Shown here in pieces: positions 1 through 9,241 of a stretch of 47,671 nucleotides of DNA. Where the stretch lies: contig JAGXSU010000062.1 in the NCBI GenBank assembly GCA_018333785.1, positions 1 to 47,671 of the forward strand. Direction: 5' to 3'. Origin of the DNA: Methylomicrobium sp. Its GTDB lineage: Bacteria; Pseudomonadota; Gammaproteobacteria; Methylococcales; Methylomonadaceae. The translations under genes were made by a program, and so were the position numbers. Below the pieces are notes generated by a model. The model was not told the DNA's origin. It saw only the letters and a list, made by a program, of their open reading frames with translations, and searched no databases. Each line of letters starts with the position of its first letter. Position 1 is the stretch's first letter.

Positions 1-256
1 CGTCCTATCATTTGCCGTTGACCAACAACGAAGCTGAGCGGGCACTGCGGCACTGGGTGATTTTGAGACGCATCAGCTATGGCACTCGCACCGAACAAGG
101 CTCGCGGGTATTCGCCATTTTAATCAGCGTGATCGAAACCTGCCGTAAAAGACAACAATCCCCTTGGCTTTATTTGGCTGTCGTCATTGATCATCAGCGG
201 ACCGGACGGCCGATTCCAAAATTGCCTCCAGTGGTCTGGGGGGTCTGAATAGTTAC
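1..256 (+). mobile_element. IS66-family insertion sequence, right end only
   Basis: The window opens inside an IS66-family element. The end of its transposase gene is followed at once by a terminal inverted repeat at 238-256 (GGGGGGTCTGAATAGTTAC). Read inward, this end starts GTAAC, the usual IS66-family tip, and the transposase stop codon lies inside the repeat. The same 18 bases in inverse orientation occur at 47451-47468, where a second copy begins. The rest of this copy lies outside the window. The right end sits 75 bp upstream of the first pilin gene, so the insertion may have altered transcription of the pilin cluster. Confidence 0.85.
3..248 (+). CDS. IS66-family transposase (TnpC type), C-terminal fragment
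   Basis: This is the carboxy-terminal 81 residues of a transposase whose start lies before the window. The pattern of asparagines and an acidic-arginine helix (LTNNEAERALR), then a short strand and the conserved SVIETCRKR...PWLYL stretch, matches the end of the DDE domain of IS66 transposases, where NxxAERxxR carries the last catalytic glutamate. The reading frame is intact to the stop at 246-248, inside the terminal repeat. The N-terminal part seen at 47515-47671 is probably from a sister copy of the same element. Confidence 0.85.
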   Translation, partial: SYHLPLTNNEAERALRHWVILRRISYGTRTEQGSRVFAILISVIETCRKRQQSPWLYLAVVIDHQRTGRPIPKLPPVVWGV

Positions 257-331
257 AATCGTATAGCTACGGGCTAATCATTTGCCTCATGCCCATCCTG
301 GCATTTTGACTTTAAGCACTGACTCTTGGAG

Positions 332-934
332 ATGACCTTGATCACTTACCCATTAAAAAATCAGGGACTCACATTACTGGAATTGCTGATGACGCTTATC
401 ATCGTGGGCATTATCAATGCGTTTGCTTTGCCGAGCTTCAGCAGAACGCTCAGTCAAAATCAATTAACGACACAAGCGAATACATTAATCACCGGACTCA
501 ACTACGCACGAAGCGAAGCGATAAAAAGGGGTCATCCTGTTGTGATAAGAAAAACCGGAGCAGAGTGGGAAAATGGCTGGCGTATATTTGTCGACATGGA
601 TCGCTCCACAGCAGCTAAAACCAACAACTTTGATGCAGGAACCGATCTTGAATTACGCATTTATGAAGCACTACCACCTCATTACACCCTCAGGGGCAAT
701 AATAATTTTGTCAACTTTATCCGCTACGAATCAACAGGGCTGAGTAACAATATTGGCAGTTTTGCGCTCTGTGACAATAAAGACAACGATAATCTGCCCC
801 AACCATGGACAGCCAGACTTATCATTGTCAACCGAGCCGGACGAGCAAGAATAGGCCGGGACACCAATAACAATAATATTCCGGAAAGAGAGGGAAATAT
901 TGATATTGTTTCCTGTACGGTTTCCCCGTTTTAA
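332..934 (+). CDS. fimT: FimT/GspH-type pseudopilin (minor type IV pilin)
   Basis: Minor pilin-like protein, probably part of the initiation or tip complex of a type IVa pilus. A short basic leader ends in glycine (KNQG) and is followed by the N-methylated pilin helix LTLLELLMTLIIVGII, with glutamate at mature position 5 as prepilin peptidase substrates require. The region TGLNYARSEAIKRGHPVVI is typical of the GspH/FimT family, as is the C-terminal cysteine pair. The start is uncertain: ATG at 332 directly abuts a GGAG, whereas TTG at 338 has that GGAG at good spacing (6 nt). It is the first gene of the pilin cluster and is separated from the next by a repeat element. Confidence 0.85.
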   Translation: MTLITYPLKNQGLTLLELLMTLIIVGIINAFALPSFSRTLSQNQLTTQANTLITGLNYARSEAIKRGHPVVIRKTGAEWENGWRIFVDMDRSTAAKTNNFDAGTDLELRIYEALPPHYTLRGNNNFVNFIRYESTGLSNNIGSFALCDNKDNDNLPQPWTARLIIVNRAGRARIGRDTNNNNIPEREGNIDIVSCTVSPF

Positions 935-980
935 AAAGGATAAAGACATTCCGTTGCGATAGGATCATCTCATCGCGAAG

Positions 981-1168
981 TTTATAAAGCGGTGCCAGCC
1001 GCAACGTCATTCCGGCAGGGATTGCCGGAGCCGTCAGACCGCGTTAGCGAATCCAGGTCACATGGATAGCTCGAAGCTTACTATCCATGGCACTGGATGC
1101 CCGTTTCCAGACGGGCATGACGGGCTTATGGATTTAGCTGAAACATCTTGCTAATCAGGACAGTTTTT
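981..1168. repeat. MITE-like palindromic repeat, copy A
   Basis: Intergenic imperfect palindrome between the two FimT/GspH genes. The core holds nested inverted pairs: CCGGCA/TGCCGG, ATCCAG/CTGGAT and CATGGATAG/CTATCCATG. The right end, read inward, is CCTGATTAGCAAGATGTTTC. That end matches the left ends of the copies at 10015 and 46675 and the right end of the copy at 8985. No coding potential is evident. Confidence 0.75.
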
Positions 1169-1411
1169 ATAATCAGATAAAATCATTGAGCCCTCTTCAA
1201 GGATTTATTTTCAGTTGCCACCACACCCTACATTTTTGTTTTGAGCTAAATTTCACAGATAGCTCATACGATCTATACTAGTCTTTCACAAGCTTCAATC
1301 AGAACCTTTTAAGAGACGAAATTATTACTGTTATTTATGCATCATGCCTAATGTTCTATGTAGCCTTGGCATTATAATGCGGCTACTCATTAAACAGACT
1401 ATCTGAAATGT
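1169..1411 (+). other. Intergenic region with possible promoter for the second pilin gene
   Basis: No gene was seen here. A perfect TATAAT lies at 1373-1378, 33 bp before the pseudopilin start at 1412, but the expected -35 position (about 1350-1355) is poor. It is the only promoter-like signal found for the compact gspH-pilV-pilW-pilX run, so it is offered as a weak candidate. Confidence 0.3.
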
Positions 1412-1963
1412 ATGCGCAACAAAATTAAAATGAGCGCCGGTTTTACGCTGTTGGAACTGATGTTAGTCATCGGCATTGCCGGCTTGATTTTAACCATGGG
1501 GATACCCAGTTTTATGGACAGTGTTAAGAGCAATCGCTTGGCAACACGCGCCAACGAACTGGTGACCGCATTAAATCTTGCTCGTAGCGAGTCGATCAAA
1601 CGGGGCTTAAGAATCACCGTCTGCAAGAGCACTACCGGTAGTTCGTGTTTGACTACCGGCTCTAACTGGACAGCAGGATGGATCGTGTTTACGGATCAAA
1701 ATAATAATGCGGTTTATGACAGCGCCAGCGAAACCTTATTAAGGGTTCAAGCTAACCAGGCTTCTAACATTACAATGAATGGTACAACCAATATTGCCAA
1801 TTATGTTTCTTATGTGGCTTCAGGTCGAAGTCAATTGATAGCAGGTAGCACCCAAGCCGGCAACATTACAGTCTGCGATGACAGAATAGGGAATGTGGGC
1901 ATCGATCTGGAAATAAACACGGTAGGTCGGGTGAGAACAACCCGAAGCATTGCCTGCCCATGA
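1412..1963 (+). CDS. GspH/FimT-type minor pilin
   Basis: Second pseudopilin of the FimT/GspH family, 183 residues. The leader MRNKIKMSAG ends in glycine and precedes FTLLELMLVIGIAGLILTM, with Glu at mature position 5. The body carries the family features: a LVTALNLARSESIKRG helix, WTAGWIVFTDQN (the W..GW.vf.D motif) and C-terminal cysteines. An alternative start at ATG 1430 would leave a four-residue leader and is less likely. It overlaps the next gene by four bases (ATGA), which implies translational coupling with pilV. In other type IVa systems this protein joins PilV, PilW, PilX and PilE in the priming complex for pilus assembly. Confidence 0.88.
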   Translation: MRNKIKMSAGFTLLELMLVIGIAGLILTMGIPSFMDSVKSNRLATRANELVTALNLARSESIKRGLRITVCKSTTGSSCLTTGSNWTAGWIVFTDQNNNAVYDSASETLLRVQANQASNITMNGTTNIANYVSYVASGRSQLIAGSTQAGNITVCDDRIGNVGIDLEINTVGRVRTTRSIACP

Positions 1964-2466
1964 TTCGACAACGTCACACTCATTTTATGCAAAAATCAGC
2001 CGGATTTACCTTAATTGAAGTCATGATTGCCATGGTTATTTTGGCTGTGGGTTTGTTAGGCTTGGCAGGCCTTCAGGCTATAGGGCTGCGCAATAATCAA
2101 AGCGCTTACAACAGAAGCCAGGCGACCCAGTTGGCTTATGACATGTCGGATCGCATCAGAGCCAATCCAATCAATGCCCGGAATTTTGCAACCAGTGTCT
2201 ATGCAACGGTAACCCCCCCGTCAAGTGCAGCGATAAAGACCGCGTGTAACGCAGTAGCAGGAACCTGCTCACCTGCAGATATGGCAGAAAATGATTTGTT
2301 TGAATGGAACCGAAATTTAATAGCCACATTACCCAGCGGCGCAGGTTTGATCCGGGTGTCCGGAACGGTCTATACCATAACCGTAACCTGGGACGATAAA
2401 AGGGAAGCCGAAGGAGTAGCTAACAATACTGCGGATACCAATTTTCGAATGAGTTTTCAATTATGA
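1960..2466 (+). CDS. pilV: Type IV pilus minor pilin PilV
   Basis: PilV-like minor pilin of 168 residues. The prepilin leader ends KSAG and the mature protein starts FTLIEVMIAMVILAVGLLGL, followed by the PilV hallmark AGLQAIGLRNNQSAYNRSQA and a segment about membrane and DRIRANP. A start at ATG 1987 (MQKSAG) would give a more usual leader length, but the ATG at 1960 overlaps the upstream stop and fits coupling. PilV connects the other minor pilins to the major pilin in known systems. It overlaps pilW by four bases. Confidence 0.9.
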   Translation: MIRQRHTHFMQKSAGFTLIEVMIAMVILAVGLLGLAGLQAIGLRNNQSAYNRSQATQLAYDMSDRIRANPINARNFATSVYATVTPPSSAAIKTACNAVAGTCSPADMAENDLFEWNRNLIATLPSGAGLIRVSGTVYTITVTWDDKREAEGVANNTADTNFRMSFQL

Positions 2467-3608
2467 GTGTTATTTTCCCGACCCCATCAGTTAAAAAACA
2501 GACCCATAATTTTTTATCCATGGAAAAACGAGATGCAGCAAGCAGGCGGCAAAAGTTCCTGACATCTAAACAAGCGGGCATGACGCTGGTTGAAATCATG
2601 ATTTCCTTGTTGATTGGGGCTATTTTACTGGGTGGCGTCTTACAAATATTTCTCAGCACAAAACAAACCTACAGAATGCAAGAAGGAATATCCCGCCTGC
2701 AGGAAAATGCCCGGTTTGCTATGGAGTTTCTTACCCGCGATCTTCGTATGGCGGGCCTCATGGGATGCTTAAGTAGACAGCAGGCGAGTATCACAAATAA
2801 CTTGAATCCTTCTGGAACTGGTTATGACCCACAAATTCATAATTTCCAACAGAATATAGCCGGAACCAATGGCACAGCAGGAGCTAATGCGGCACTGGAT
2901 CAACCCGATTCAATCACACTCCAAGGAGCTCTTGGTACTGGCTTGACGATTCAACCCCCTTTTGGCCCTCAAGCATCAGCCGTCCTTAAAGTAGCGTCTG
3001 ACAATGGACTGAAACAAGGCGACATAATTCTGGTGAGCGATTGTTCTAAAGGTGATATTTTTCAGATATCCAATGCAAATCCAGATTCCTCAGGAAATCT
3101 TGTCCACAACACAGGAAACGTAACAGAACCGGGAAACTTCAATCCCAGCAATCCTGGTTGCCCAGGCATGAATGCCCATTGTTTGTCTAAAGTTTACAAT
3201 AACGAAGCTCAAATATACCAGGTGTCAACGTTTACTTATTCTATCCAAAATGGCGCGAATGGGGAGCCAGCCCTATGGCTAAGCACAGCTCTAGGATCAT
3301 CGACAACCAACACAGAGCTTGTTGAAAACATTGAAAATATGCAAATTTTATACGGTGAAGATGCCAACAGCGATGGCGCGCCTGATTATTACGTCCCGGC
3401 TGGAACGGCTGGACTTAACATGACTCAAGTCGTAAGCGTAAGGGTTAGCATTCTTGCATCAACAGAAAATGGTCTTTCGTCGACGCCTCTGGCATATACC
3501 TACAACGGGGGAACCACTACATTCAAATGGACCGCGCCAACGCAATCAGATAGACGTATAAGACGCGTTTTTACCTCAACTATCGCAATACGAAACCGAT
3601 TACCTTAA
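2463..3608 (+). CDS. pilW: Type IV pilus minor pilin PilW
   Basis: PilW-family minor pilin of 381 residues. The pilin helix MTLVEIMISLLIGAILLGGV is followed by the family signature FLSTKQTYRMQEGISRLQEN and ARFAMEFLTRDLRMAGLMGC. The predicted leader is about 39 residues from the ATG at 2463, which is long. Starting at ATG 2520 would shorten it to about 20, and this cannot be settled here. The C-terminal half has the usual PilW end, an RVSILA strand and an RRVFTSTIAIRNRLP tail. It forms one operon with pilV upstream and pilX 13 bp downstream. Confidence 0.9.
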   Translation: MSVIFPTPSVKKQTHNFLSMEKRDAASRRQKFLTSKQAGMTLVEIMISLLIGAILLGGVLQIFLSTKQTYRMQEGISRLQENARFAMEFLTRDLRMAGLMGCLSRQQASITNNLNPSGTGYDPQIHNFQQNIAGTNGTAGANAALDQPDSITLQGALGTGLTIQPPFGPQASAVLKVASDNGLKQGDIILVSDCSKGDIFQISNANPDSSGNLVHNTGNVTEPGNFNPSNPGCPGMNAHCLSKVYNNEAQIYQVSTFTYSIQNGANGEPALWLSTALGSSTTNTELVENIENMQILYGEDANSDGAPDYYVPAGTAGLNMTQVVSVRVSILASTENGLSSTPLAYTYNGGTTTFKWTAPTQSDRRIRRVFTSTIAIRNRLP

Positions 3609-3621
3609 CCATTAGATATTT

Positions 3622-4155
3622 ATGTTTATAACAACCCGCATGTCTAATTCTCAATCCGGTGCCGTTTTACCCATCAGCCTGATCATGGTCTTATTATTGA
3701 CAATGATTGGCGTCACCGGGATGCAAACTACTTCACTGGAAGAAAAAATGGCAGGCAATTCCAGGGACAGAAATCTGGCTTTTCAAGCAGCAGAGTCGGC
3801 TTTGCGCGAAGGTGAGAATTTTCTGACCGCGGCTTCACTGCCTACATTTACTACAGGCGGTACCAATGGGCTTTATGCAATATCCAGCACGGTCATTTCA
3901 GAGAACACCCTTAAGACCAGTGACACTTTTTGGAGCAATAACGACAAAACAGTCAAGTTAAATAATGAGGACGTCGAGAAACATGTTGTCTCTGCTCCCC
4001 GTTATGTCATTCAGCAACTGGCTTTCAGTGAAGGTGGCGGTCAAAGTCTGGATGCCGGCATTCATCAAGAAAATGAAATGTACCAGGTCACAGCTCGTGG
4101 TGTAGGCGGCAATGCGACGACGGTTGTTATTGTGCAATCGACTTACAAGCGCTAG
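3622..4155 (+). CDS. pilX: Type IV pilus minor pilin PilX
   Basis: PilX-family protein of 177 residues. A hydrophilic leader ends QSG and is followed by AVLPISLIMVLLLTMIGVTG, then the PilX_N signature TTSLEEKMAGNSRDRNLAFQ and AAESALREGE. There is no glutamate at mature position 5, as in the GspK/PilX class thought to sit at the pilus tip. In Pseudomonas, PilX works with PilV, PilW and PilY1, and the same order is kept here. The gene ends 111 bp before pilY1. Confidence 0.9.
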   Translation: MFITTRMSNSQSGAVLPISLIMVLLLTMIGVTGMQTTSLEEKMAGNSRDRNLAFQAAESALREGENFLTAASLPTFTTGGTNGLYAISSTVISENTLKTSDTFWSNNDKTVKLNNEDVEKHVVSAPRYVIQQLAFSEGGGQSLDAGIHQENEMYQVTARGVGGNATTVVIVQSTYKR

Positions 4156-4266
4156 TGAGGGTGAGAGATAAGACACCTTACGGTAATCAAAAAAAATTTT
4201 TAGACGTCAAGAGTGATTCAACCCCCGTTTGGCTGTCTGTTGTAACCCTAAAGCAGGATACGCATC

Positions 4267-7200
4267 ATGAAACATCGCACTAAAACCCTGTCCAATTCCA
4301 GTTTAGCCGCCATCCTGCTAATGTCGTTTTTCTCTGCACCTGCCAAAGCGCTGACTATCTCTGACGTACCTTTATATTTAGCGGCCAACGTGGATCCGAA
4401 TCTGATGTTCATATTGGACGACTCGGGATCCATGCAATTTGAAATCATGCCGGATGACTATTTGTATTTTAACCAACTTGGCGGTTCAGTCACATGGACG
4501 TTCCCCCGAGCAAATAATGTTTACGGAAGCGCTGATTATGGTAATCGCGTTGCTACGGTTGATGAAAATGTCCCCTATACTGCACTGACCCGCTCGCCTC
4601 AAGTCAATACCCTCTTCTATAATCCATCAATAACCTATAAACCCTGGATTAAAAATGATGGGACATTTTATACCAATGCATCTATAACTTGTGCCTTACA
4701 TAATCCACAAATAACAGGAACAGGGGAGGGATTTTGCCGAGATTTAACCACAAACATGACCAACTATAACAGTAACACCTGGAGAACCTGCACAAATACA
4801 ACAACGGGCGACTGTACGTTCAGCACTGATACTAAAACATTTTGGTCGGCTACTTACTTTTGGAAAAGCGATGCTACGACCGATAGATGGAATTGGAACA
4901 GTTATGAGAAAGTGGAAATACGGCCATCCACTGCCTCTTATACGGGGCATGGGCGAAACAACAGGACAGATTGCACGAATGGAGTTTGTACCTATGCCCA
5001 GGAAATCCAAAATTTTGCTAACTGGTACTCCTATTATCGTTCCCGTATTTTAACCGCCAGAGCAGGGATAGGGATCGCTTTTTCTCAACAAAGCTCAAAT
5101 ATGCGCGTGGGTTTTGGAGCAATTAACAAAGCGGCTACAACTGTAGACAATGTCTCAGCCAGCACAATAATCAGCGGCGTTCGGCCTTTTTCAGGGACTA
5201 ACCGGCAAAGTTTTTTTACAAGTTTATATGACCATCCTATCCTTGACTTAGGAACCCCATTACGCAAAGCATTAGATGATGCAGGACAGTACTTTTCCCG
5301 CACCGATAATCGTGGACCTTGGGGTGCGGTACCCGGCAGCGACAATTCAACTGCACATTTAAGCTGCCGCCAAAATTTTACCATTTTAATGACTGACGGC
5401 TATTGGACGGGCACACCAACCTCAGGTGTTGATATCTTTCAAGCCAGCACCGCGGGAGCGCGCGCCAATGTAGATAATTCCTCCGGAGCATTAATTACTG
5501 CAACGGACGGCACAACTTTTCAATATGCGGCCAGCGATCCGTTTCGTGATAACTACAGCAATACCTTGGCCGACGTGGCGATGTATTATTGGAACAGGGA
5601 TTTACGTACTCTACCTAACAACGTTCCAACCACAACCACGGACCCTGCGTTTTGGCAGCATATGGTTACATATGGCGTGGGCCTGGGTGTAAGCGGCTCA
5701 ATAGCCCCAGATACTGCCTGGAATGCTCTTAATAGCGGCTCTGCGGTAAATTGGCCGGATCCCAGTCCAAATACCTGGAATTGCGCTGGCGCAATTTGTC
5801 CTGCAAGGCTGGATGACTTATTACATGCTGCAATCAACGGTAGGGGCGGCTTTTTCAGCGCCGCCGATCCCAATACTTTCGCCACCGAATTAAGCTCAAT
5901 ACTCAGTGCGATTACAGACCGAACTGAAGCGTCTTCCGCGGCCGTAACCACCAACTCAACACGACTGGACACCAACTCTGTGGTCTATCAGGCAAAATTT
6001 GACAGCCGCAACTGGACAGGGCAACTGTTGGCTTTTCCCGTCAATTCCAATGGCAGCCTGGCATCCACCGCTTCCTGGGATGCAGGGCAAAGAGTGACTG
6101 CGCAAGGCAGTTTGGGACGCTCAATTTTCAGCTTTAACCCTAACAACACCGGCACCAAGGGCGTCAGTTTTTATCATACCAATCTAAATACCACACTCAG
6201 CGCTGCCCAAATTAATTATTTGCGAGGTGACCAAAGTGCGGAACAACCCAGCGGCACTTTCAGAAAAAGAACCGGAACTAATGCCTTGTTTGGCGATATT
6301 GTCAATTCGGATCCCTGGTTTATTGGGGGCACCAATTTCGGCTATCATCTACTTAAGCCCAACACCGATGGAACCCCGACACAAGAATCAGCAGATTATG
6401 TGACCTACCGCAGCAGCGCCACTTATAAAGCCAGAACACCTTTGGTGATAGTGGGCGCCAACGACGGCATGTTGCATGCGTTTAATGCCAAAATTTCCGG
6501 AACCGGTAATGGTGATGAGGTGTTTGCTTATGTACCTCACACAATACTTAATTCATTAAATGCGCTAACCGAACCGGCTTATACCCATAAGTATTTTGTC
6601 GACGGCCCGCCCATTGCTGCCGATGCTTATTTCGATGCCGACAATGATAATGATAAGGAGTGGCGCACTGTAGCAGTCGGTACGCTTGGCGCCGGCGGCA
6701 AAGGTGTATTTGCGCTGGATGTTACATTTTTGGATCCCGGCGATAACACGTATCAAACTGCCGAAACGGCTTTTTCAGCAGATCGCGTACTCTGGGAGAT
6801 TAACAGCTCTAAAACCGGTTTCGCCGATCTGGGTTTTACCATGGGTCAAGCTTCTATCGTCCGCATGGCCAATGGGGAATATGCAGCGATATTCGGCAAC
6901 GGCTATAACAGCACCAACCATAAAGCCGTACTCTATATCGTTAATATAAAAACAGGGGCTTTAATCACAACGGATGCGATTGATACAGGCGCTGGAAATT
7001 CGACTGCGAAAAACGGCCTGTCCACACCTATCGCTGTCGATGTCAACGGCGACCGTGTTGTCGATGTCATTTATGCAGGCGACTTGTTAGGGAATATGTG
7101 GAAATTTGATGTCAGCAATTCAGACCCGTCTAAATGGAATATACCATTTAAGTCGACAGGTAAAGACGCTGCTGCTCTCCCTCTCTACCAGGCTAAAACT

Positions 7201-8043
7201 GCTGCCGGCGTTAGCCAGCCCATTACTGCCAAGCCGCAAGTAGGCAAACACCCGAACAGCGGCGTCATGGTTTATTTCGGTACCGGTAAATATTTTGAAA
7301 CCGGCGACCACACGGTAGGAACCAGCCCCCTGGTACAAACTTTTTACGGCATCTGGGATGATTGCGTCAAAGTGGCCGGAGTTACGGGAAACTGCTCAAG
7401 CACTTTTCCTAATACCACTCGATCTAATTTAGTCGCTCAAACCATCTTGCTCGAAGGCGTCTTTACCGCTCCAACGGTCGAGGAAGAAGGCGAAGAAGAA
7501 CCTGAAGAGCCTGGTTTTAACATTGAGCAAAACATAAGAGTAACGTCAAATAGTACCGTTGATTATGCGACCAAAAAAGGCTGGTACATGGATCTGTTGT
7601 CGCCGCCTACGCCTACTGCCAAAGGCGAAAGAGTCGTCAGTCAAGCCTTGTTGAGAGGCGGACGGATTATTTTTGCAACGTTGATTCCGGATGATAACCC
7701 TTGCGCCAGCGGCGGCACCAGTTGGCTAATGGAATTGGATTCACTGACCGGCAGACGCATTGCCAAATCACCGTTTGATTTGACCGGAAATAACTTAATC
7801 AATTCGGAGGATTTAATTTTGCTCGTTTTGCAAGATGGCGTTTATTCGATAGGATCGACCACGGGTGATAAAACGGCGGTGTCCGGAATACAATCCAATG
7901 TAGGCATCATCAAAACCCCCGGCGTCATCTCTGCAGGCGACCTGGAATACAAATATACCAGTGGTTCGACAGGTGTTATGGAAGTCACGACAGAATCGGT
8001 CAGCGGCACATCAGGGCGCCAATCCTGGCGGCAGTTGCGGTAA
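4267..8043 (+). CDS. pilY1: Type IV pilus tip adhesin/assembly protein PilY1
   Basis: Large secreted pilus-associated protein of 1258 residues. The signal peptide ends near residue 28 (SAPAKA). A von Willebrand A-like region begins with the metal-ion site LMFILDDSGSM at about residues 46-56 and includes ILMTDGYW. The C-terminal half is the PilY1 beta-propeller: IVGANDGMLHAFNA, TLGAGGKGVFALDV, a calcium-loop motif DVNGDRVVDVIYAGD near residue 923, and a YFGTGKYFE strand. A very acidic insert (EEEGEEEPEEPG, about residues 1076-1087) is variable in the family. Related proteins regulate pilus extension and retraction in a calcium-dependent way and mediate surface sensing or adhesion. It follows the minor pilin genes. 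An AGGATA ribosome site lies just before the ATG. Confidence 0.93.
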   Translation: MKHRTKTLSNSSLAAILLMSFFSAPAKALTISDVPLYLAANVDPNLMFILDDSGSMQFEIMPDDYLYFNQLGGSVTWTFPRANNVYGSADYGNRVATVDENVPYTALTRSPQVNTLFYNPSITYKPWIKNDGTFYTNASITCALHNPQITGTGEGFCRDLTTNMTNYNSNTWRTCTNTTTGDCTFSTDTKTFWSATYFWKSDATTDRWNWNSYEKVEIRPSTASYTGHGRNNRTDCTNGVCTYAQEIQNFANWYSYYRSRILTARAGIGIAFSQQSSNMRVGFGAINKAATTVDNVSASTIISGVRPFSGTNRQSFFTSLYDHPILDLGTPLRKALDDAGQYFSRTDNRGPWGAVPGSDNSTAHLSCRQNFTILMTDGYWTGTPTSGVDIFQASTAGARANVDNSSGALITATDGTTFQYAASDPFRDNYSNTLADVAMYYWNRDLRTLPNNVPTTTTDPAFWQHMVTYGVGLGVSGSIAPDTAWNALNSGSAVNWPDPSPNTWNCAGAICPARLDDLLHAAINGRGGFFSAADPNTFATELSSILSAITDRTEASSAAVTTNSTRLDTNSVVYQAKFDSRNWTGQLLAFPVNSNGSLASTASWDAGQRVTAQGSLGRSIFSFNPNNTGTKGVSFYHTNLNTTLSAAQINYLRGDQSAEQPSGTFRKRTGTNALFGDIVNSDPWFIGGTNFGYHLLKPNTDGTPTQESADYVTYRSSATYKARTPLVIVGANDGMLHAFNAKISGTGNGDEVFAYVPHTILNSLNALTEPAYTHKYFVDGPPIAADAYFDADNDNDKEWRTVAVGTLGAGGKGVFALDVTFLDPGDNTYQTAETAFSADRVLWEINSSKTGFADLGFTMGQASIVRMANGEYAAIFGNGYNSTNHKAVLYIVNIKTGALITTDAIDTGAGNSTAKNGLSTPIAVDVNGDRVVDVIYAGDLLGNMWKFDVSNSDPSKWNIPFKSTGKDAAALPLYQAKTAAGVSQPITAKPQVGKHPNSGVMVYFGTGKYFETGDHTVGTSPLVQTFYGIWDDCVKVAGVTGNCSSTFPNTTRSNLVAQTILLEGVFTAPTVEEEGEEEPEEPGFNIEQNIRVTSNSTVDYATKKGWYMDLLSPPTPTAKGERVVSQALLRGGRIIFATLIPDDNPCASGGTSWLMELDSLTGRRIAKSPFDLTGNNLINSEDLILLVLQDGVYSIGSTTGDKTAVSGIQSNVGIIKTPGVISAGDLEYKYTSGSTGVMEVTTESVSGTSGRQSWRQLR

Positions 8044-8112
8044 TCAAGGATTGTTTAAATCGGCATGGATCACAATAATGACCTACTATTTGCGTTTTTA
8101 AGAAGGCAAGAC

Positions 8113-8448
8113 ATGAAAAAAATACGACCCACTTTAACAATCGCTTTGATTTTGATGAGTTCAACCTTATTTTGCGCCGAAGCTGAAACAGGTCACTATA
8201 AAAATACGGGACTGGTTTCTGCTTTCATTCCAGCAACCGGCACCGTTATCATTGATGACAAAAACTACCATATAGATAATGAAGCGGTTATCCATTACCA
8301 AGAAGGAGCGGAAAATCCCCGCCAGATCAATAACAGATCAGGTGTTTCGCTGCAATCAGGCCAGCGGGTTGGCTTTAATTTAGACAGTTCTAATTTTGTC
8401 CCGCCAAGAATCTCTGAAATCTGGTTTTTAAAAGATCCCGAAGAATAA
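8113..8448 (+). CDS. Small secreted PilY2-like protein
   Basis: Exported protein of 111 residues between pilY1 and pilE. The ATG at 8113 is preferred over the upstream start at 8065 because it has an AAGGC ribosome site and begins a clean signal peptide (MKKIRPTLTIALILMSS, cleavage near AEA). The mature part is a small beta-rich domain with GLVSAFIPATGTVIIDDKNY and a C-terminal SEIWFL strand. That pattern and the position resemble PilY2, the small accessory protein found after pilY1 in Pseudomonas. The assignment rests mainly on context, so no gene symbol is given. Confidence 0.6.
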   Translation: MKKIRPTLTIALILMSSTLFCAEAETGHYKNTGLVSAFIPATGTVIIDDKNYHIDNEAVIHYQEGAENPRQINNRSGVSLQSGQRVGFNLDSSNFVPPRISEIWFLKDPEE

Positions 8449-8499
8449 GTTAACGCGATTAAACCAGACGGTAAATATTAAACGGAGCACCATTAAACT

Positions 8500-8934
8500 A
8501 TGAAAAATCAAAATGGGTTTACCTTAATTGAATTGATGATCGCGGTTGCGGTCATTGGCATTCTTGCCGGTATCGCTTATCCCAGTTACCAGGATCATGT
8601 TTTTAAATCCCGACGTGCCGATGCGAAAGCGGCTTTATCAGGCTTAGCCAATGCGATGGAGCGGTATTTTACTGAGGAGAATGACTATGAGACGGCGCGG
8701 GGTACAAATGGCGTCCCGCTTAGTACTGTATTTGTCTCAACCAGCCCGGTAGACGGAGGTACAGTGGCTTATAACTTAAGAATCAATGCAGCCGGTACTT
8801 CTACTTATACGCTTCATGCCGTCCCTACCGGCCCTCAAGCCAATGATAGGTGCGGCACCTTGACATTGGCTCATACCGGCGCCAAAGGTATCAGCAGCGC
8901 TCATACAGGGGTTGTTGTATCCGACTGCTGGTAA
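8500..8934 (+). CDS. pilE: Type IV pilin-like protein PilE
   Basis: Minor pilin of 144 residues with a six-residue leader (MKNQNG), then FTLIELMIAVAVIGILAGIAYPSY with Glu5, and the characteristic QDHVFKSRRADAKAALSGLA and MERYFTEENDYE stretches of PilE. Two cysteines near the C-terminus (DRC and DCW) form the usual D-region disulfide. The cluster position after pilY1 and pilY2 matches Pseudomonas pilE, a minor rather than major pilin. A repeat element follows, and no terminator was recognised. Confidence 0.9.
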   Translation: MKNQNGFTLIELMIAVAVIGILAGIAYPSYQDHVFKSRRADAKAALSGLANAMERYFTEENDYETARGTNGVPLSTVFVSTSPVDGGTVAYNLRINAAGTSTYTLHAVPTGPQANDRCGTLTLAHTGAKGISSAHTGVVVSDCW

Positions 8935-8984
8935 AAGTTTTCCTAATTACGTATGACTTTCAGCGGATGGATGGACCTTAAAAT

Positions 8985-9200
8985 AGCCGTCATACCGGCA
9001 TGGATTGCCGGTATCCAGTTTACATGGATGTACCGATTCTTTTTTGATTGGGGTGATTCCCTGCTCGCATCCATGCAGTTTGGACCCCGGCAACCCACTT
9101 GTGCCCCAGAGGGTATGCCGGGGCGACGCCACTCTTAGAACTCATAGGTTCACTCTATTTCAGTTTTGGCTGAAGCTTATACTTAATCAGGAAAGTTTTT
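8985..9200. repeat. MITE-like palindromic repeat, copy C (divergent)
   Basis: Intergenic element between pilE and the convergent glutaredoxin-like gene. The core has CCGGCA/TGCCGG, a TATCCAG...CATGGATG arm and GCATCCATGCAG, plus an extra GC-rich arm (CCCCGG/CCGGGG) absent from copy A. The right end, read inward, is CCTGATTAAGTATAAGCTTC, which aligns with the ends of the other copies. Short open frames inside it are by-products of the repeat. Confidence 0.65.
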
Positions 9201-9241
9201 GGGATTTTCTAAGTTCGGGCGGTGGAGAACCTCATTGATGG

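Noticed and set aside
257-264. Target-site duplication shared by the two IS66 ends
   Set aside because: The 8 bases after the first copy and the 8 before the second (47443-47450) differ, as expected for independent insertions; partners lie outside the window.
8947-9238. Overlapping short frames on both strands after pilE
   Set aside because: They lie within palindromic repeat copy C, which yields mirrored open frames; no ribosome sites.
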